64,000 bases of DNA from a bacterium (GCA_021810505.1 JAJZIR010000007.1:59880-123879), one strand, 5' to 3'. Counted from the stretch's first letter, positions 11,484 through 19,891 are shown. A program made the numbers and translations. Notes: a model not told the origin generated them from the sequence alone.

Positions 11484-11513
11484 ACCCTACACCAATCCAT
11501 GACCAATGGTCAA
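11484..11513 (-). promoter_or_regulatory. promoter of the binding protein-permease operon with overlapping palindrome
   Basis: -35 TTGACC (11513-11508), 18-bp spacer, -10 TAGGGT (11489-11484) on the minus strand. The -35 box overlaps the palindrome TGACCAATGGTCA (11500-11512), which also contains the NagZ stop codon, so a repressor could sit there. Transcript leader would be about 70 nt. Confidence 0.5.
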
Positions 11514-12997
11514 GCTTCCCCAGCGTCCGCGGGCCGCAGACCCGAGGGCAGCCTCCCCTCGGGTCTGCGGCCCGCGGACACCACCTCGGCCAGAGCTTGC
11601 AGGCTGTAAGGGTCGGCCCCGTAGCTGATCAGGGCGGGGAGACCCAGCCTGGGGGCGTGGTAGGGGTTCCAGACCGCCAGGTGGAGCAGCGGCCGCTGCT
11701 CGGCGAGCCGGTGAGCCAGCGCCAAGTCGGCCGCAGGCAGAGCGGCGTGCCCGGTGGTGGCGAAGAGCAGGTAGTCGGCCAGGGGCTCACTGCGCAGCCG
11801 GCCAGCCTGGTAGCCGACTAGCTGGAGACCGGGGAAATAGGCCCTCAGCAGGGCGTGCAGCCGGAGACCGGCCGGGCTCGGCTCGAAGATTTCGGCCGTC
11901 TCCCCGGAGATCTCCGGGACCAGCAAGGCCAGCCGCTGGCCCGGGCTGGGCAGAGGGGGGAGGCTCCCCCAGGCGGTCACCGCCGCCCTGGCCACTTCCA
12001 GGAACAGCGCGCGGTCGGCCTGCTCCTGGGCGGCCGGGTAACCGCCCGGCCGGGCCGGGAAGCGCCGCGCCGCCGCAGCCGCCCGCTCGGCCTTGGGCGC
12101 CAGCAGCGCCTCGCCGAGAGAGCGCGCCGCCTCGGCCGCCTCGGCCTGCGCTTCCATCGGCCCCAGGGCCAGAGCCAGATCCGCCCCGGCCAGCAGCGTG
12201 CGGCGCACCGCTTCCCCCGGGGAGAAGCGGTCCGAGATCGCCCGCATCTGCAGCGAGTCGCTGACCACCAGGCCCAGGTAACCGATCTGGCCGCGCAGCA
12301 GCTCGGTGAGGACCCGGTGGGACAGCGTGGCTGGCAGCTCGGGGTCGAGCTGCCTGGTCAGGATGTGGGCGGTCATCACCGCCCCGATCCCCGCCCGCGC
12401 GGCCGCGCGGAAAGGCAGGAGATCCAGGGCGAGCTGCTCCAGGCCGTCCTCCAGGGCCGGCAACTCCAGGTGCGAGTCGGTATGGGTGTTGCCGTGTCCC
12501 GGGAAGTGCTTGGCGGTAGCCATCACCCCCTCCCGCTCGCTCCCCTCGGCGAAAGCCAGGCCGAGCCGGATGACCTCCGCGGGGTCGGCGCCGAAACTGC
12601 GCTCGGCGATGACCGGATTGTCCGGATTGCGGTTGACGTCCAAGACCGGCGCGAAGTTCCAGTTGACGCCCAAGGACCGCAGGCCCCGGGCCACCGCGCC
12701 CCCGACCTCCCTGGCCCACTCGGCCGATCCAGCGGCGGCCAGGGCCATGGCCGCCGGGGGGTGAGGGAGGTCGGCGACCCGCCAGACCGCGCCGCCCTCG
12801 TGATCGATGGCGATCCAGGCGCCCTGGCCGAGCAGGGAGCGGACCTCGCCGGTCAGCGCGGCCAGCTGCGCCCGGCTCGAGACGTTGCGCCGGAACAGGC
12901 AGACCCCGCCGAAGCGGTAACGCCGCAGGTGGGCGCGCCAAGCGGCGTCCAGCTCCGGACCCGGCAGGTCGATCAGCAGCGAGCGCTCAGGGTCCAA
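11510..12997 (-). CDS. nagZ: glycoside hydrolase family 3, beta-N-acetylhexosaminidase-like (NagZ type)
   Basis: 495 aa. TTG start at 12997 with GGGGAGG 5 nt upstream. The NagZ signature KHFPGHGNTHTDSH lies at residues 163-176 (catalytic His/Asp loop) and the nucleophile region VVSDSLQMRA has D247. IDHEGG and NPVIAERSFG are also family hallmarks. A C-terminal extra domain (about 330-480) is present. Known members cut GlcNAc-1,6-anhydroMurNAc during wall recycling. It lies between two peptide-type binding protein genes, which would fit muropeptide recovery. Its last 17 or so codons lie inside a 24-bp-arm hairpin. Confidence 0.88.
   Translation of the reverse strand: MDPERSLLIDLPGPELDAAWRAHLRRYRFGGVCLFRRNVSSRAQLAALTGEVRSLLGQGAWIAIDHEGGAVWRVADLPHPPAAMALAAAGSAEWAREVGGAVARGLRSLGVNWNFAPVLDVNRNPDNPVIAERSFGADPAEVIRLGLAFAEGSEREGVMATAKHFPGHGNTHTDSHLELPALEDGLEQLALDLLPFRAAARAGIGAVMTAHILTRQLDPELPATLSHRVLTELLRGQIGYLGLVVSDSLQMRAISDRFSPGEAVRRTLLAGADLALALGPMEAQAEAAEAARSLGEALLAPKAERAAAAARRFPARPGGYPAAQEQADRALFLEVARAAVTAWGSLPPLPSPGQRLALLVPEISGETAEIFEPSPAGLRLHALLRAYFPGLQLVGYQAGRLRSEPLADYLLFATTGHAALPAADLALAHRLAEQRPLLHLAVWNPYHAPRLGLPALISYGADPYSLQALAEVVSAGRRPEGRLPSGLRPADAGEA
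11525..11579. repeat. perfect 24-bp inverted repeat, 7-nt loop
   Basis: Left arm 11525-11548, right arm 11556-11579, perfect over 24 bp (arm ends GTCCGCGGGCC and GGCCCGCGGAC). It covers the final codons of nagZ and would form an extremely stable hairpin in the mRNA. There is no T-run after it, so it is not a standard intrinsic terminator, although it could still pause RNA polymerase before the next gene. Confidence 0.9.
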
Positions 12998-13032
12998 GCG
13001 TCCTCCCCGGGAGGCGGAGCGCGGCCAGGTGC

Positions 13033-14658
13033 TTAACGGTAGGACCAGCGCTGCGGCGCCCAGACCCCGGTGGCCAGATCATCGTTGCGGGCCACCCCCT
13101 TCAGGCTGGTCGCGAACTCTCCCAGGATGTCGGCGTTAGGCAGGTAGAGGGCGGGCAGCACCTGGGCGGCGTAGTCCTGGTAAGCGTTCATCGCCGCCTG
13201 CTGCTGGGCGGAGGTGCCGAAGGCGTGGGTCTTCAGGGTCAGAGCGCTCATCTTCGGGTCGTCGAAGCCTTCTAAGTCGGACCCACCCTGGGGGTCGAAG
13301 ATCCCGTAGCCGCTGGGGTAGGGCCCGTAGGTCCAGTCGATGGAGAGGATCATGGTCCAGCCCTTGGGGTTGGCGTACTCGGCGTCGACCACGCTCTGGG
13401 GCTGGGGCCTGAGCTGCAGCGAGATCCCCTCCTTCTTGGCGTCCGCGGCCAGCAGCTCGGCCTGGGTGCGGCTGACCACCGATCCGGAAGGGTAATCCAA
13501 GTTGAAGCTGAGCTTGGATCCGCCCTTGGCCATCACCCCGCCCTGCAGCTTCCAGCCGGACTTCAGCAGCAACTGCTTCCCCTTGGCCGGGTCGTAGGGG
13601 TAGGGGACTGCGCCCCCGGCCAGCTTGGGGCTGAGGTAGGTGGGCGGCTGGGGGGGCACCGGACCGTACTGGGGACCGGCGTAGCCGTGGTAGATCTGAG
13701 AGATCTGGGTGGGCTGGTCGATGGCCATCTGCAGCGCCTGGCGGACCGCCAGCGACCGCAGGGCCTTGGCCTTGGCGAAGTTGAGGGCTACGAAGTTCAT
13801 CGCCCAGGACGGGGTGCTGACCAGCCGGTAGCCGCTCAGCTTGCCGGCGCTGAGCAGGTGGGTGGGGAGGTACCCCACCTGAACCTGGCTGACCTTGAGC
13901 GCGTTGAACTCGGCGTCGGAGGATGTGAAGTAGACCAAATCCAGCTTGTGGTAGTCAGCCGGGTGGCCGGCGTAGGTCGGGTTCACCGAGAAGCTGAAGC
14001 CGCGGTCGGGGTGCCAGCCGCTCAGCTTGAAGGGGCCGTCGACCGGGCTCCCCATCAGGAAGCTCGGGGTACCTCCTAAGCGCTGCAGGTAGGCCAAGGT
14101 CTTCGCCGGGCTGGCAGGGTCGTGGTTCCAGGCCTGGGCGGGCAGGGGGTAGATCTGGCTCAGGCCGTTCAGGATGAACCAGCTGGGGTTGTAGGCTCGG
14201 GTCAGCTCGACCTGGAGGCTGTAGTTGCCGGTCACCTTGACCTTGGCGATGGCGTTGGGGATGCCGCCGATGCCGAAGTTGCCGTCCTGGGAAGCCTGGG
14301 AATTGCCGATGCTGCGCAGCAGGGCGAAGTCGAAGGCGACGTCCCGGGCTGTCACCGGCTGGCCGTCGCTCCAACGCCACTTGGGGTTGAGGGTGATGGT
14401 GTAGGTGCGGCCGTTCCTGGTCTTGACCGAGGAGGCCACCGAGCGGGCGTAATCGACCTGCTGCTTGGCGTTGAGGTAGAGCAGCGGCTTGTACAGCAGG
14501 CTGATGGCCTGGAAGTTGACCAGGGTGGTGTCACTGGCCGGGGTGATCGGGATCAGGAAGGTAACGTTGGTCTGCGGCGGCAGGGCGACCCGGATGGTCT
14601 GGGGCGCGGCCAGGGCGGCGCTGACAGCGAAAACGGCGAGCAGGGCGGTTCCTTTCAT
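13033..14658 (-). CDS. extracellular substrate-binding protein, family 5
   Basis: 541 aa. ATG 14658 preceded by TTAGGAGGAGA, followed by a signal peptide (MKGTALLAVFAVSAALAAP). SBP-5 pattern YTITLNPKWRWSDGQPVTARDV near residues 85-105. It differs clearly from the 9616-11409 binding protein, so the run codes two alternative receptors with one permease pair. It lies 10 bp behind the lyase-like gene, in the same operon. Confidence 0.9.
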   Translation of the reverse strand: MKGTALLAVFAVSAALAAPQTIRVALPPQTNVTFLIPITPASDTTLVNFQAISLLYKPLLYLNAKQQVDYARSVASSVKTRNGRTYTITLNPKWRWSDGQPVTARDVAFDFALLRSIGNSQASQDGNFGIGGIPNAIAKVKVTGNYSLQVELTRAYNPSWFILNGLSQIYPLPAQAWNHDPASPAKTLAYLQRLGGTPSFLMGSPVDGPFKLSGWHPDRGFSFSVNPTYAGHPADYHKLDLVYFTSSDAEFNALKVSQVQVGYLPTHLLSAGKLSGYRLVSTPSWAMNFVALNFAKAKALRSLAVRQALQMAIDQPTQISQIYHGYAGPQYGPVPPQPPTYLSPKLAGGAVPYPYDPAKGKQLLLKSGWKLQGGVMAKGGSKLSFNLDYPSGSVVSRTQAELLAADAKKEGISLQLRPQPQSVVDAEYANPKGWTMILSIDWTYGPYPSGYGIFDPQGGSDLEGFDDPKMSALTLKTHAFGTSAQQQAAMNAYQDYAAQVLPALYLPNADILGEFATSLKGVARNDDLATGVWAPQRWSYR

Positions 14659-14668
14659 GGCTCTCCTC

Positions 14669-16099
14669 CTAAGGGGCGGCCGGCTCTAACCGCGCGGCCC
14701 GGGGCGGCCCTTCCCCGGGCTGGATGGCTGCAGCGTCTTCCTGCAAGCGGGCTGCAGCGTCTTCCTGCAAGCGGGCTGCCGCGGCCTGCAGCTGGCGCCG
14801 CGTCTCCCCCTCCGAGGGGCCGCCCCAGGTAGGGTGGCTCTCCAAGATGGCCTGCGGATCGGTGGCGGCCCGGAGCTCCTCAGGGGAGAGCTCTGGAGCT
14901 CCCACCGCCGCCAGATCCTCGGCGGTCAGCTCGCCGAGCTGCCGGCCTTGGCGCCCCAGCCGCTCCAGCAGCAGCTGGGTGAGGTGGTGGGCTTGCGGGT
15001 AGGAGCCGAGGTGGAGGGCCAGCTGCTCGGCCAGGCCGCTGGCCGCCACCGCGCTGTGGTCGAGTGCCGAGCGCCACTCCCCGGCCCGCACGCCGAGCTG
15101 CGCCAGCGCCAGGGCCAGCAGCTGCAGCGCGGAGCCGAGCCGGCTGAAGAGTTCGTCCAGCAGAGGCAGGCTCGGCGCTCCGGGATCGTTGACGTCGCTG
15201 TAGGGGGTGTTGTGCCCAGCCAGGATCAGGGCGCTGGCCAAGCCGAGGGCGCCGCTGATCCGGGCCCGCACGTGCTCGAAGATCACCGGGTTACGCTTCT
15301 GGGGCATGATGCTCGAGCCCTGCACCAGCCCGTCCGGCAGCTGCAGGAAACCCGCTGCGGCCCAACGGACCAGGTTGTCGACCAACCTGGAAAGGTCGAC
15401 CGCCAGGACCTGGCTGCAGGCGGCGACCTCGCAGACCCAGTCGTAGGCCGAGACAGCGTCGTAGGTGTTCTCCATGGGCGCCGCGAACCCCAGGCGCAGG
15501 GCCATGCGCCGCCGGTCGACCGGAACGACCGATCCGGCCAGGGCGGCGGCGCCCAGCGGGCAGAGGTTGACGCGGCCGAAAGCCCCGGCCAGCCGGGCCT
15601 GGTCCCTGGCCATCAGGCAGGCGGCGGCCAGCCACAAATGCCCCAGCCGCTCCGGCTGCGCGGGTTGGTGGTGGGTCTCTGCCGCCATCAGCGTCCCTAC
15701 GTGCCCGGCAGCTAGACCGAGCAGCTGGCCGCGCAGCTGGAGCAGCTGGCCCTGGAGCCGGCCCAGGCCCGCCCTAGCCCACATCCGGTAGGCGGTCATG
15801 TCGACGTCGTTGCGGCTAATACCCAGCCGCATCGAGGCCGCCGCAGCCGGGCCCACCCGGCTCTGCAGCTCGGCTTCGATGGCGAAGAAGAGGTCCTCCT
15901 GCGGGAGTTCCGCTGGCCAGCGGAACTCCCGCAGGTCCTCGGCAGCGGCCAGCGTCTCCCCCGCTCCCGGAAGGCCCAGGGCAGCTAGCTCGGCCAAGTG
16001 CGCGCAGAGGGTGGCCAGCAGGTAGGGCCCGAGCTCCGCCCTGGCGAAGCTGTAATCGGGCTGCAGCACCAAGGCGGAGTAGCTGGGGTGGTAGGGCAC
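14669..16099 (-). CDS. argininosuccinate lyase-like enzyme (fumarase/aspartase superfamily)
   Basis: 476 aa, GTG start 1 bp after the amidohydrolase gene. Superfamily signature GSSIMPQKRNP at residues 261-271 (catalytic Ser loop) and RLGISRNDVDMTAY near 91-104. The N-terminus lacks the usual LWGGRF start of ArgH, and no other arginine gene is nearby. The context (amidohydrolase, two binding proteins, permeases) suggests a catabolic C-N lyase acting on an imported N-substituted dicarboxylate; this is inference. The C-terminus has a duplicated AARLQEDA segment, and a 38-bp palindrome covers codons 55-67. Confidence 0.75.
   Translation of the reverse strand: MPYHPSYSALVLQPDYSFARAELGPYLLATLCAHLAELAALGLPGAGETLAAAEDLREFRWPAELPQEDLFFAIEAELQSRVGPAAAASMRLGISRNDVDMTAYRMWARAGLGRLQGQLLQLRGQLLGLAAGHVGTLMAAETHHQPAQPERLGHLWLAAACLMARDQARLAGAFGRVNLCPLGAAALAGSVVPVDRRRMALRLGFAAPMENTYDAVSAYDWVCEVAACSQVLAVDLSRLVDNLVRWAAAGFLQLPDGLVQGSSIMPQKRNPVIFEHVRARISGALGLASALILAGHNTPYSDVNDPGAPSLPLLDELFSRLGSALQLLALALAQLGVRAGEWRSALDHSAVAASGLAEQLALHLGSYPQAHHLTQLLLERLGRQGRQLGELTAEDLAAVGAPELSPEELRAATDPQAILESHPTWGGPSEGETRRQLQAAAARLQEDAAARLQEDAAAIQPGEGPPRAARLEPAAP
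14727..14774 (+). repeat. 24-bp tandem repeat, two copies
   Basis: Unit 14727-14750 is repeated exactly at 14751-14774 and begins again for 5 nt. It encodes the doubled AARLQEDA near the C-terminus of the lyase-like protein; the reading frame is kept. Confidence 0.9.
15898..15935. repeat. perfect 38-bp palindrome inside the lyase-like gene
   Basis: Two 19-bp arms with no loop (arms begin CCTGCGGGAGTT and end AACTCCCGCAGG), centre between 15916 and 15917. It lies within coding sequence (protein segment LREFRWPAELPQ) and does not break the frame. Confidence 0.92.
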
Positions 16100-16100
16100 C

Positions 16101-17060
16101 TCAGCCTCCGGCGCTCGGCAGCTTGAGCAGGCGCAGGGCGTTGCCGGAGAAGATCATCTCCAAGTCCCCCTCGGGGATACCCGCCTCCAGGGCGGCGCGG
16201 AACTGCTCCTCCAAGTAGGCCTGCACCCAGCCCCTGGGGAAGTAGGAGGAGTCGGTGCCGAACAGGATGCGGCTGGCCCCGACGGTGGAGTGGAACAGCG
16301 CGAACAGCTCGGCCAGGCTGGCTTTCGGCCACATCCACATCCGCCAGCGGTTGGTGCCGCAGGTGTCCACATGGACGTTATCGCAGGCCCACATCAGGTG
16401 CAGCAGCTCGCGGACGTAACCGGTCCCGAAGTGCGGGACGATGAAGGGAACGTCCGGGAATCCCTTGGCCACGTCGTGCAGGACCAAAGGATCCAGGTTC
16501 TCCCCGGCGGTGATCCCACCCACCCCTCCCAGGGGGCCGAAGTGGATCAGCACTGGGACCGAGAGCTCTTCGCAGGCGGCCCAGACCGGGTCCAGCTCCG
16601 GGCTGTCGATGCGCCCGGGCAGGCTGGGCGCGATCACCTTGTAGCCGACCAGGCCCAGTTCGCGCACCGCCCGGCGCAGCTCGTCGGCAGCGCCGGGCGA
16701 GAAGGGGCTGTGGTGGGCGAAACCGTGCAGTTTGGGGTAGGGAGCGATAGCTCGGGCGAGCGCGTCGTTGCCGCCGCCGGTCATGAAGGTGAGCCCCAGC
16801 AGGCCGTGGTCCTCGACCTCCTCGGCGTAGCGCGCCGCAGCCTCCGGACCGCTGAGCGGCGTGGGATCGGGCGGGGGGACGTTGTAAGCCCGGTACTTCC
16901 AGGCTTGATCGCCCTGCTGCCGCTGGGCCAGGTGGCGCAACTTCTCTTCGCCGAAGCGGGCGGCGTAGCGTTGCCCCCAACCCCCGAAAGGTAGGCCTCC
17001 GCCCGGCGGCCGGACCGGCAGGTGGGCGTGCATGTCGAAAACCTCGATCGGCAAAGCCAA
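16101..17060 (-). CDS. amidohydrolase family protein (TIM-barrel metal hydrolase)
   Basis: 319 aa, TTG start at 17060 with GGAGGT 4 nt before. Metal-binding DMHAH at residues 9-13, further ligands in VLIHFGP and FIVPHFG, and the terminal FGTDSSYFP loop typical of amidohydrolase-2 proteins (decarboxylases and lactonases such as ACMSD relatives). First gene of the run amidohydrolase-lyase-binding protein-NagZ-binding protein-permeases. Substrate unknown. Confidence 0.86.
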   Translation of the reverse strand: MALPIEVFDMHAHLPVRPPGGGLPFGGWGQRYAARFGEEKLRHLAQRQQGDQAWKYRAYNVPPPDPTPLSGPEAAARYAEEVEDHGLLGLTFMTGGGNDALARAIAPYPKLHGFAHHSPFSPGAADELRRAVRELGLVGYKVIAPSLPGRIDSPELDPVWAACEELSVPVLIHFGPLGGVGGITAGENLDPLVLHDVAKGFPDVPFIVPHFGTGYVRELLHLMWACDNVHVDTCGTNRWRMWMWPKASLAELFALFHSTVGASRILFGTDSSYFPRGWVQAYLEEQFRAALEAGIPEGDLEMIFSGNALRLLKLPSAGG

Positions 17061-17079
17061 GGGGACCTCCAGCCCCTAG

Positions 17080-17085
17080 ATTCTA
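17080..17085 (-). promoter_or_regulatory. -10 box of the amidohydrolase operon
   Basis: TAGAAT on the minus strand, about 20 nt before the TTG start, leaving room for the GGAGGT ribosome site. It faces the SDR promoter 33 bp away. Confidence 0.4.
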
Positions 17086-17117
17086 AGCTCCACCGGTCGG
17101 TGAACTGGATGGCGGGT

Positions 17118-17123
17118 TAGAAT
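17118..17123 (+). promoter_or_regulatory. leaderless -10 box of the SDR gene
   Basis: TAGAAT followed after 6 nt by the GTG start at 17130. No ribosome site is present, in keeping with a leaderless mRNA. Confidence 0.5.
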
Positions 17124-17129
17124 CGAGCG

Positions 17130-17912
17130 GTGAAGACGGTGGTGATCACCGGGAGCAGCCGGGGTATCGGGCTGGGGTTGGCGCGCGAGTTTCTGGCTAG
17201 AGGCCATCAAGTCGTGCTCAGCGGCCGCGACCCAGCCAGGTTGCAGCAGGCCATCGAGCAGCTGCAGTCCCCCCAGCGCAGCTTGGCTCTGCCCTGCGAC
17301 GTGGGCAACCCCGAGAGCCTGCAATCGCTCTGGGACGGCGCAAGCTCCTACTTCGGGCGCATCGACATCTGGATCAACAACGCCGGCCAGAACCACCCCC
17401 AAGGACCCCTGGCCAGCCTCTCTCCCGAGCAGATCGGCTCGGTGCTCACCGCCAATCTGACCGGGCTGATCCTGGCCAGCCGGGTGGCGGTCCGCGGCAT
17501 GTTGGAGCAGGGGGCGGGGAGCCTGTACAACATGGAGGGGCTGGGCAGCGACGGCCGCAGGATCGCAGGGACCCTGGTCTACTCCACGACCAAGCACGCG
17601 GTGCGCTACTTCACCGAGGGGCTGATCGCCGAGCTGCGCGGGACCCCGGTGCGGGTCGGCACCCTCAGCCCCGGCATGGTGCTCACCGACCTGCTGCTGC
17701 AGGGGCAGGATCAGGCGGGGTCAGCCAGCCGCCGCCGCATCTTCAGCCTGTTGGCTGACCGGGTCGAGACGGTGACCCCTTTCCTGGTGCGCGAGATCTT
17801 GCGGGATCCCGGACACGGCGCGCGCATCGCCTGGCTCACCAACCGCAAGATCTTCTGGCGGCTGGCGACCGCCCCGCTCTCTCGGCGCAAGCTGCCCGGG
17901 GACGGTGGCTGA
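17130..17912 (+). CDS. short-chain dehydrogenase/reductase
   Basis: 260 aa Rossmann oxidoreductase. Nucleotide-binding TGSSRGIG at residues 7-14, NNAG at 83-86, and catalytic Tyr-x3-Lys (Y151-STT-K155) with a serine in the preceding loop (S140). GTG start 6 nt after a -10 box. The C-terminal tail resembles cofactor-preserving SDRs of unknown substrate. recO follows 43 bp downstream and may be co-transcribed. Confidence 0.9.
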   Translation: MKTVVITGSSRGIGLGLAREFLARGHQVVLSGRDPARLQQAIEQLQSPQRSLALPCDVGNPESLQSLWDGASSYFGRIDIWINNAGQNHPQGPLASLSPEQIGSVLTANLTGLILASRVAVRGMLEQGAGSLYNMEGLGSDGRRIAGTLVYSTTKHAVRYFTEGLIAELRGTPVRVGTLSPGMVLTDLLLQGQDQAGSASRRRIFSLLADRVETVTPFLVREILRDPGHGARIAWLTNRKIFWRLATAPLSRRKLPGDGG

Positions 17913-17955
17913 GCCCTACCCGGGCCGCCGGCCGGCCTGAGGCGGTGGCCGCGCG

Positions 17956-18654
17956 ATGAGCCGCTACAGCAACAGCAGCGGTATCGTCACCTGGAGGCAG
18001 CGCCAGGTGAACGGAGATCTGATCGTCCACCTGCTCACCCCCGAGGGTCAGCTCCGGGCGGTAGCCCGGCGCAGGTCTCGCGCCACACCACCGCCCATCG
18101 ACCTGTTCCAGCACGTCGCCGTGCAGATCTACCGCCGTCCCGGCGAGGAGCTGGGCCTGCTGGTGCAAGCCCAGCTGGAAGGGGCCCTCCCCACCCTGGC
18201 CGAACCGGGGCGCTACCCTTACGCCCACCTGCTCACCGAACTGGCCGACCGCCTGTTCGTGCAGGGCGAGCGGGCCGAGGCCGGCTACACCCTCTACGCG
18301 GCGGCGCTCCGGGGAATCGCCGCCCGACCCGATGCCCGCTGGGTCGCCCTGGTCATGGCCTTCAAGCTGCTCCAAGGGGCAGGTTTTTTGCTCCAGCTGC
18401 GCTGCAGCTGCTGCGGCTCCAAGGAGGTGGTGGCCTTAGCCGGCCTAGAGCCCCGCTGCGCCGCCTGCCGCGGAGGAGCGGGGCTTCTGGCCGAGGGCAG
18501 CCGGGAGGCCCTGCAGGCCATGGCGGCCAAGACGGTGCGGCAGCTGATGGAAGCGCCCAGCCAGCCGCAAGCTGCGCTTTGGCGCTTCCTGGAACTGCTG
18601 GTCCTGCGCGAGGTCGGGCCCTTACGCAGCTTGCAGCTCCTGCCAGCTCAGTAG
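17956..18654 (+). CDS. recO: DNA repair protein RecO
   Basis: 232 aa. N-terminal OB fold (residues 1-80, starting SRYSNSSGIVTWRQRQVNGD), helical domain, and a zinc site C150-x2-C153...C168-x2-C171. RecO loads RecA on SSB-coated DNA with RecF and RecR. Length and domain order are normal. ATG start lies 43 bp after the SDR stop, with only a weak ribosome site (GAGGCGGTGG). Confidence 0.88.
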   Translation: MSRYSNSSGIVTWRQRQVNGDLIVHLLTPEGQLRAVARRRSRATPPPIDLFQHVAVQIYRRPGEELGLLVQAQLEGALPTLAEPGRYPYAHLLTELADRLFVQGERAEAGYTLYAAALRGIAARPDARWVALVMAFKLLQGAGFLLQLRCSCCGSKEVVALAGLEPRCAACRGGAGLLAEGSREALQAMAAKTVRQLMEAPSQPQAALWRFLELLVLREVGPLRSLQLLPAQ

Positions 18655-18760
18655 GGGGAGCGAGGCGCCGCCCGCAGCGGAACGCCCGTGGACCCGATCG
18701 GGCGAGGTCAGGGGAGCAGACCGGCCCAGCGCCCCCTGGGGCCGCAGCTTCTTTGGTCCT

Positions 18761-19231
18761 TCAGCCGGCCGCCCGCTTCAGGAGCGCAACTATCTCCGCT
18801 TCCACCTCGGGGGTCAGCTCCTTGAGCGCGAAGGCGGTCGGCCACATAGCCCCTTGGTCGAGGTTCGCCTTGTCGCTGAAACCCAAGGTCGCGTACCTGG
18901 TTTTGAATTTCTGGGCACTTTGAAAGAAGCAGACGACGTGGCCACCCTTGGCGTAAGCGGGCATCCCGTACCAGGTCCTCGGCGCGAGGTCTGGCGCGCT
19001 AGCCCGGAGGAGGGCGTGGAGCCGCGCGGCCATGGCGCGGTCCGGTTCCGGCATCTCGGCGATCTTAGCTAGCAGGTCGCTTTCCCCGTCCGCCCCGCGC
19101 CGCGCGGCGGCCCGGACCTCTCGGGCGCGCTCCCGCATCGCCGCGCGCTCCTGATCCGTGAACCCCCCGGGGGACTGGGGGGCAATCTCCCCTTTGGGCT
19201 CCGGGGCATTCCGCTGAGAGCGCGTAGCCAT
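18761..19231 (-). CDS. DUF1801 domain protein
   Basis: 156 aa. The frame is open upstream to 19369, but the ATG at 19231 has AGGAGGTG right before it and starts the natural protein. The C-terminal half carries the DUF1801 pattern [19 protein letters not shown] then [15 protein letters not shown]; the N-terminal third is charged and probably disordered. Members are small cytosolic proteins of unclear role, some linked to iron handling. Convergent with recO. A 12-codon leaderless mini-ORF precedes it. Confidence 0.8.
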   Translation of the reverse strand: MATRSQRNAPEPKGEIAPQSPGGFTDQERAAMRERAREVRAAARRGADGESDLLAKIAEMPEPDRAMAARLHALLRASAPDLAPRTWYGMPAYAKGGHVVCFFQSAQKFKTRYATLGFSDKANLDQGAMWPTAFALKELTPEVEAEIVALLKRAAG

Positions 19232-19269
19232 CACCTCCTGCCGAGCCGGGTCGGCCAGATCTCGGACAA
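19231..19269 (-). other. possible leaderless mini-ORF coupled to the DUF1801 gene
   Basis: TTG at 19269, 5 nt after a TAAACT -10 box (19280-19275), opens a 12-codon frame whose TGA overlaps the DUF1801 ATG (TGATG). Its last codons also form the gene's AGGAGG ribosome site. Translation of the mini-ORF is inferred. Confidence 0.35.
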
Positions 19270-19306
19270 CTCGCAGTTTAGCGCACCGAGGAGATAACCG
19301 GCCCTC

Positions 19307-19335
19307 TTGTCCGCCGCGCCGAGGGTTGGTATAGT
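19307..19335 (+). promoter_or_regulatory. promoter of mscL
   Basis: -35 TTGTCC (19307-19312), 17-bp spacer, -10 TATAGT (19330-19335) with an extended TGG before it. The transcript would have a leader of about 40 nt with the ribosome site AAAAGGAG before the ATG at 19381. Confidence 0.7.
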
Positions 19336-19380
19336 CCAGTGCGGCAACCTTCGAGATACAAAGGTCCAAAAGGAGTGAGC

Positions 19381-19806
19381 ATGGGTGGGTTTAAACAGTT
19401 CATCCTACGCGGCAATGTCGTAGACCTAGCCATCGCTGTGGTCATCGGAGCAGCTTTCGGCGCAGTCATCGCCGCTCTGGTGCGCGACTTCATTACCCCC
19501 TTGATCGGCATCTTCGGTCAGGTGCCCAGCTTCAGCGCCCTGACATTCACCGTCAACCGCAGCGTCTTCCACTACGGGGACTTCATCAACGTGCTCCTCT
19601 CCTTCCTGATCCTCGCCGCGGTGGTGTACTTCCTGGTCGTTCTCCCGGTCAACCGGCTGCTAGCGGCGAATAAGAAGCCGGCCCCCGCGCCGGCTACCCA
19701 GCCCTGCCCGGAATGCCTCAGCCAGGTCCCTATCGGCGCCAAGCGCTGCCCCTACTGCACATCCGTTCTGGCGTCCCCCGCTCCCCAGGCCCAGGGATCG
19801 GACTGA
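19381..19806 (+). CDS. mscL: large-conductance mechanosensitive channel MscL with C-terminal zinc ribbon
   Basis: 141 aa. MscL core: [20 protein letters not shown] (residues 4-23), two membrane helices (about 14-45 and 68-92). After a proline/alanine linker the tail has C109-x2-C112 and C123-x2-C126, a zinc-ribbon pair. MscL opens under membrane tension to release solutes in osmotic downshock. ATG 19381 is chosen over an in-frame GTG at 19339 because that GTG lies only 3 nt after the -10 box. Confidence 0.93.
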   Translation: MGGFKQFILRGNVVDLAIAVVIGAAFGAVIAALVRDFITPLIGIFGQVPSFSALTFTVNRSVFHYGDFINVLLSFLILAAVVYFLVVLPVNRLLAANKKPAPAPATQPCPECLSQVPIGAKRCPYCTSVLASPAPQAQGSD

Positions 19807-19861
19807 ACCCGCCGGCCTCACCGGGATCCAGAGAGGGGGCGAGCCCTCTGCGGGTTCGCAG

Positions 19862-19891
19862 GCCGCAGGGCTAGCGCGCTAGCCCTGCGGC
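19862..19891. repeat. perfect 30-bp palindrome at the tig 3' end
   Basis: Two 15-bp arms with no loop (left arm begins GCCGCAGGGC). It includes the trigger factor stop codon and lies between convergent mscL and tig, so it may serve as a two-way terminator, though no T-run is present on either side. Confidence 0.85.
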
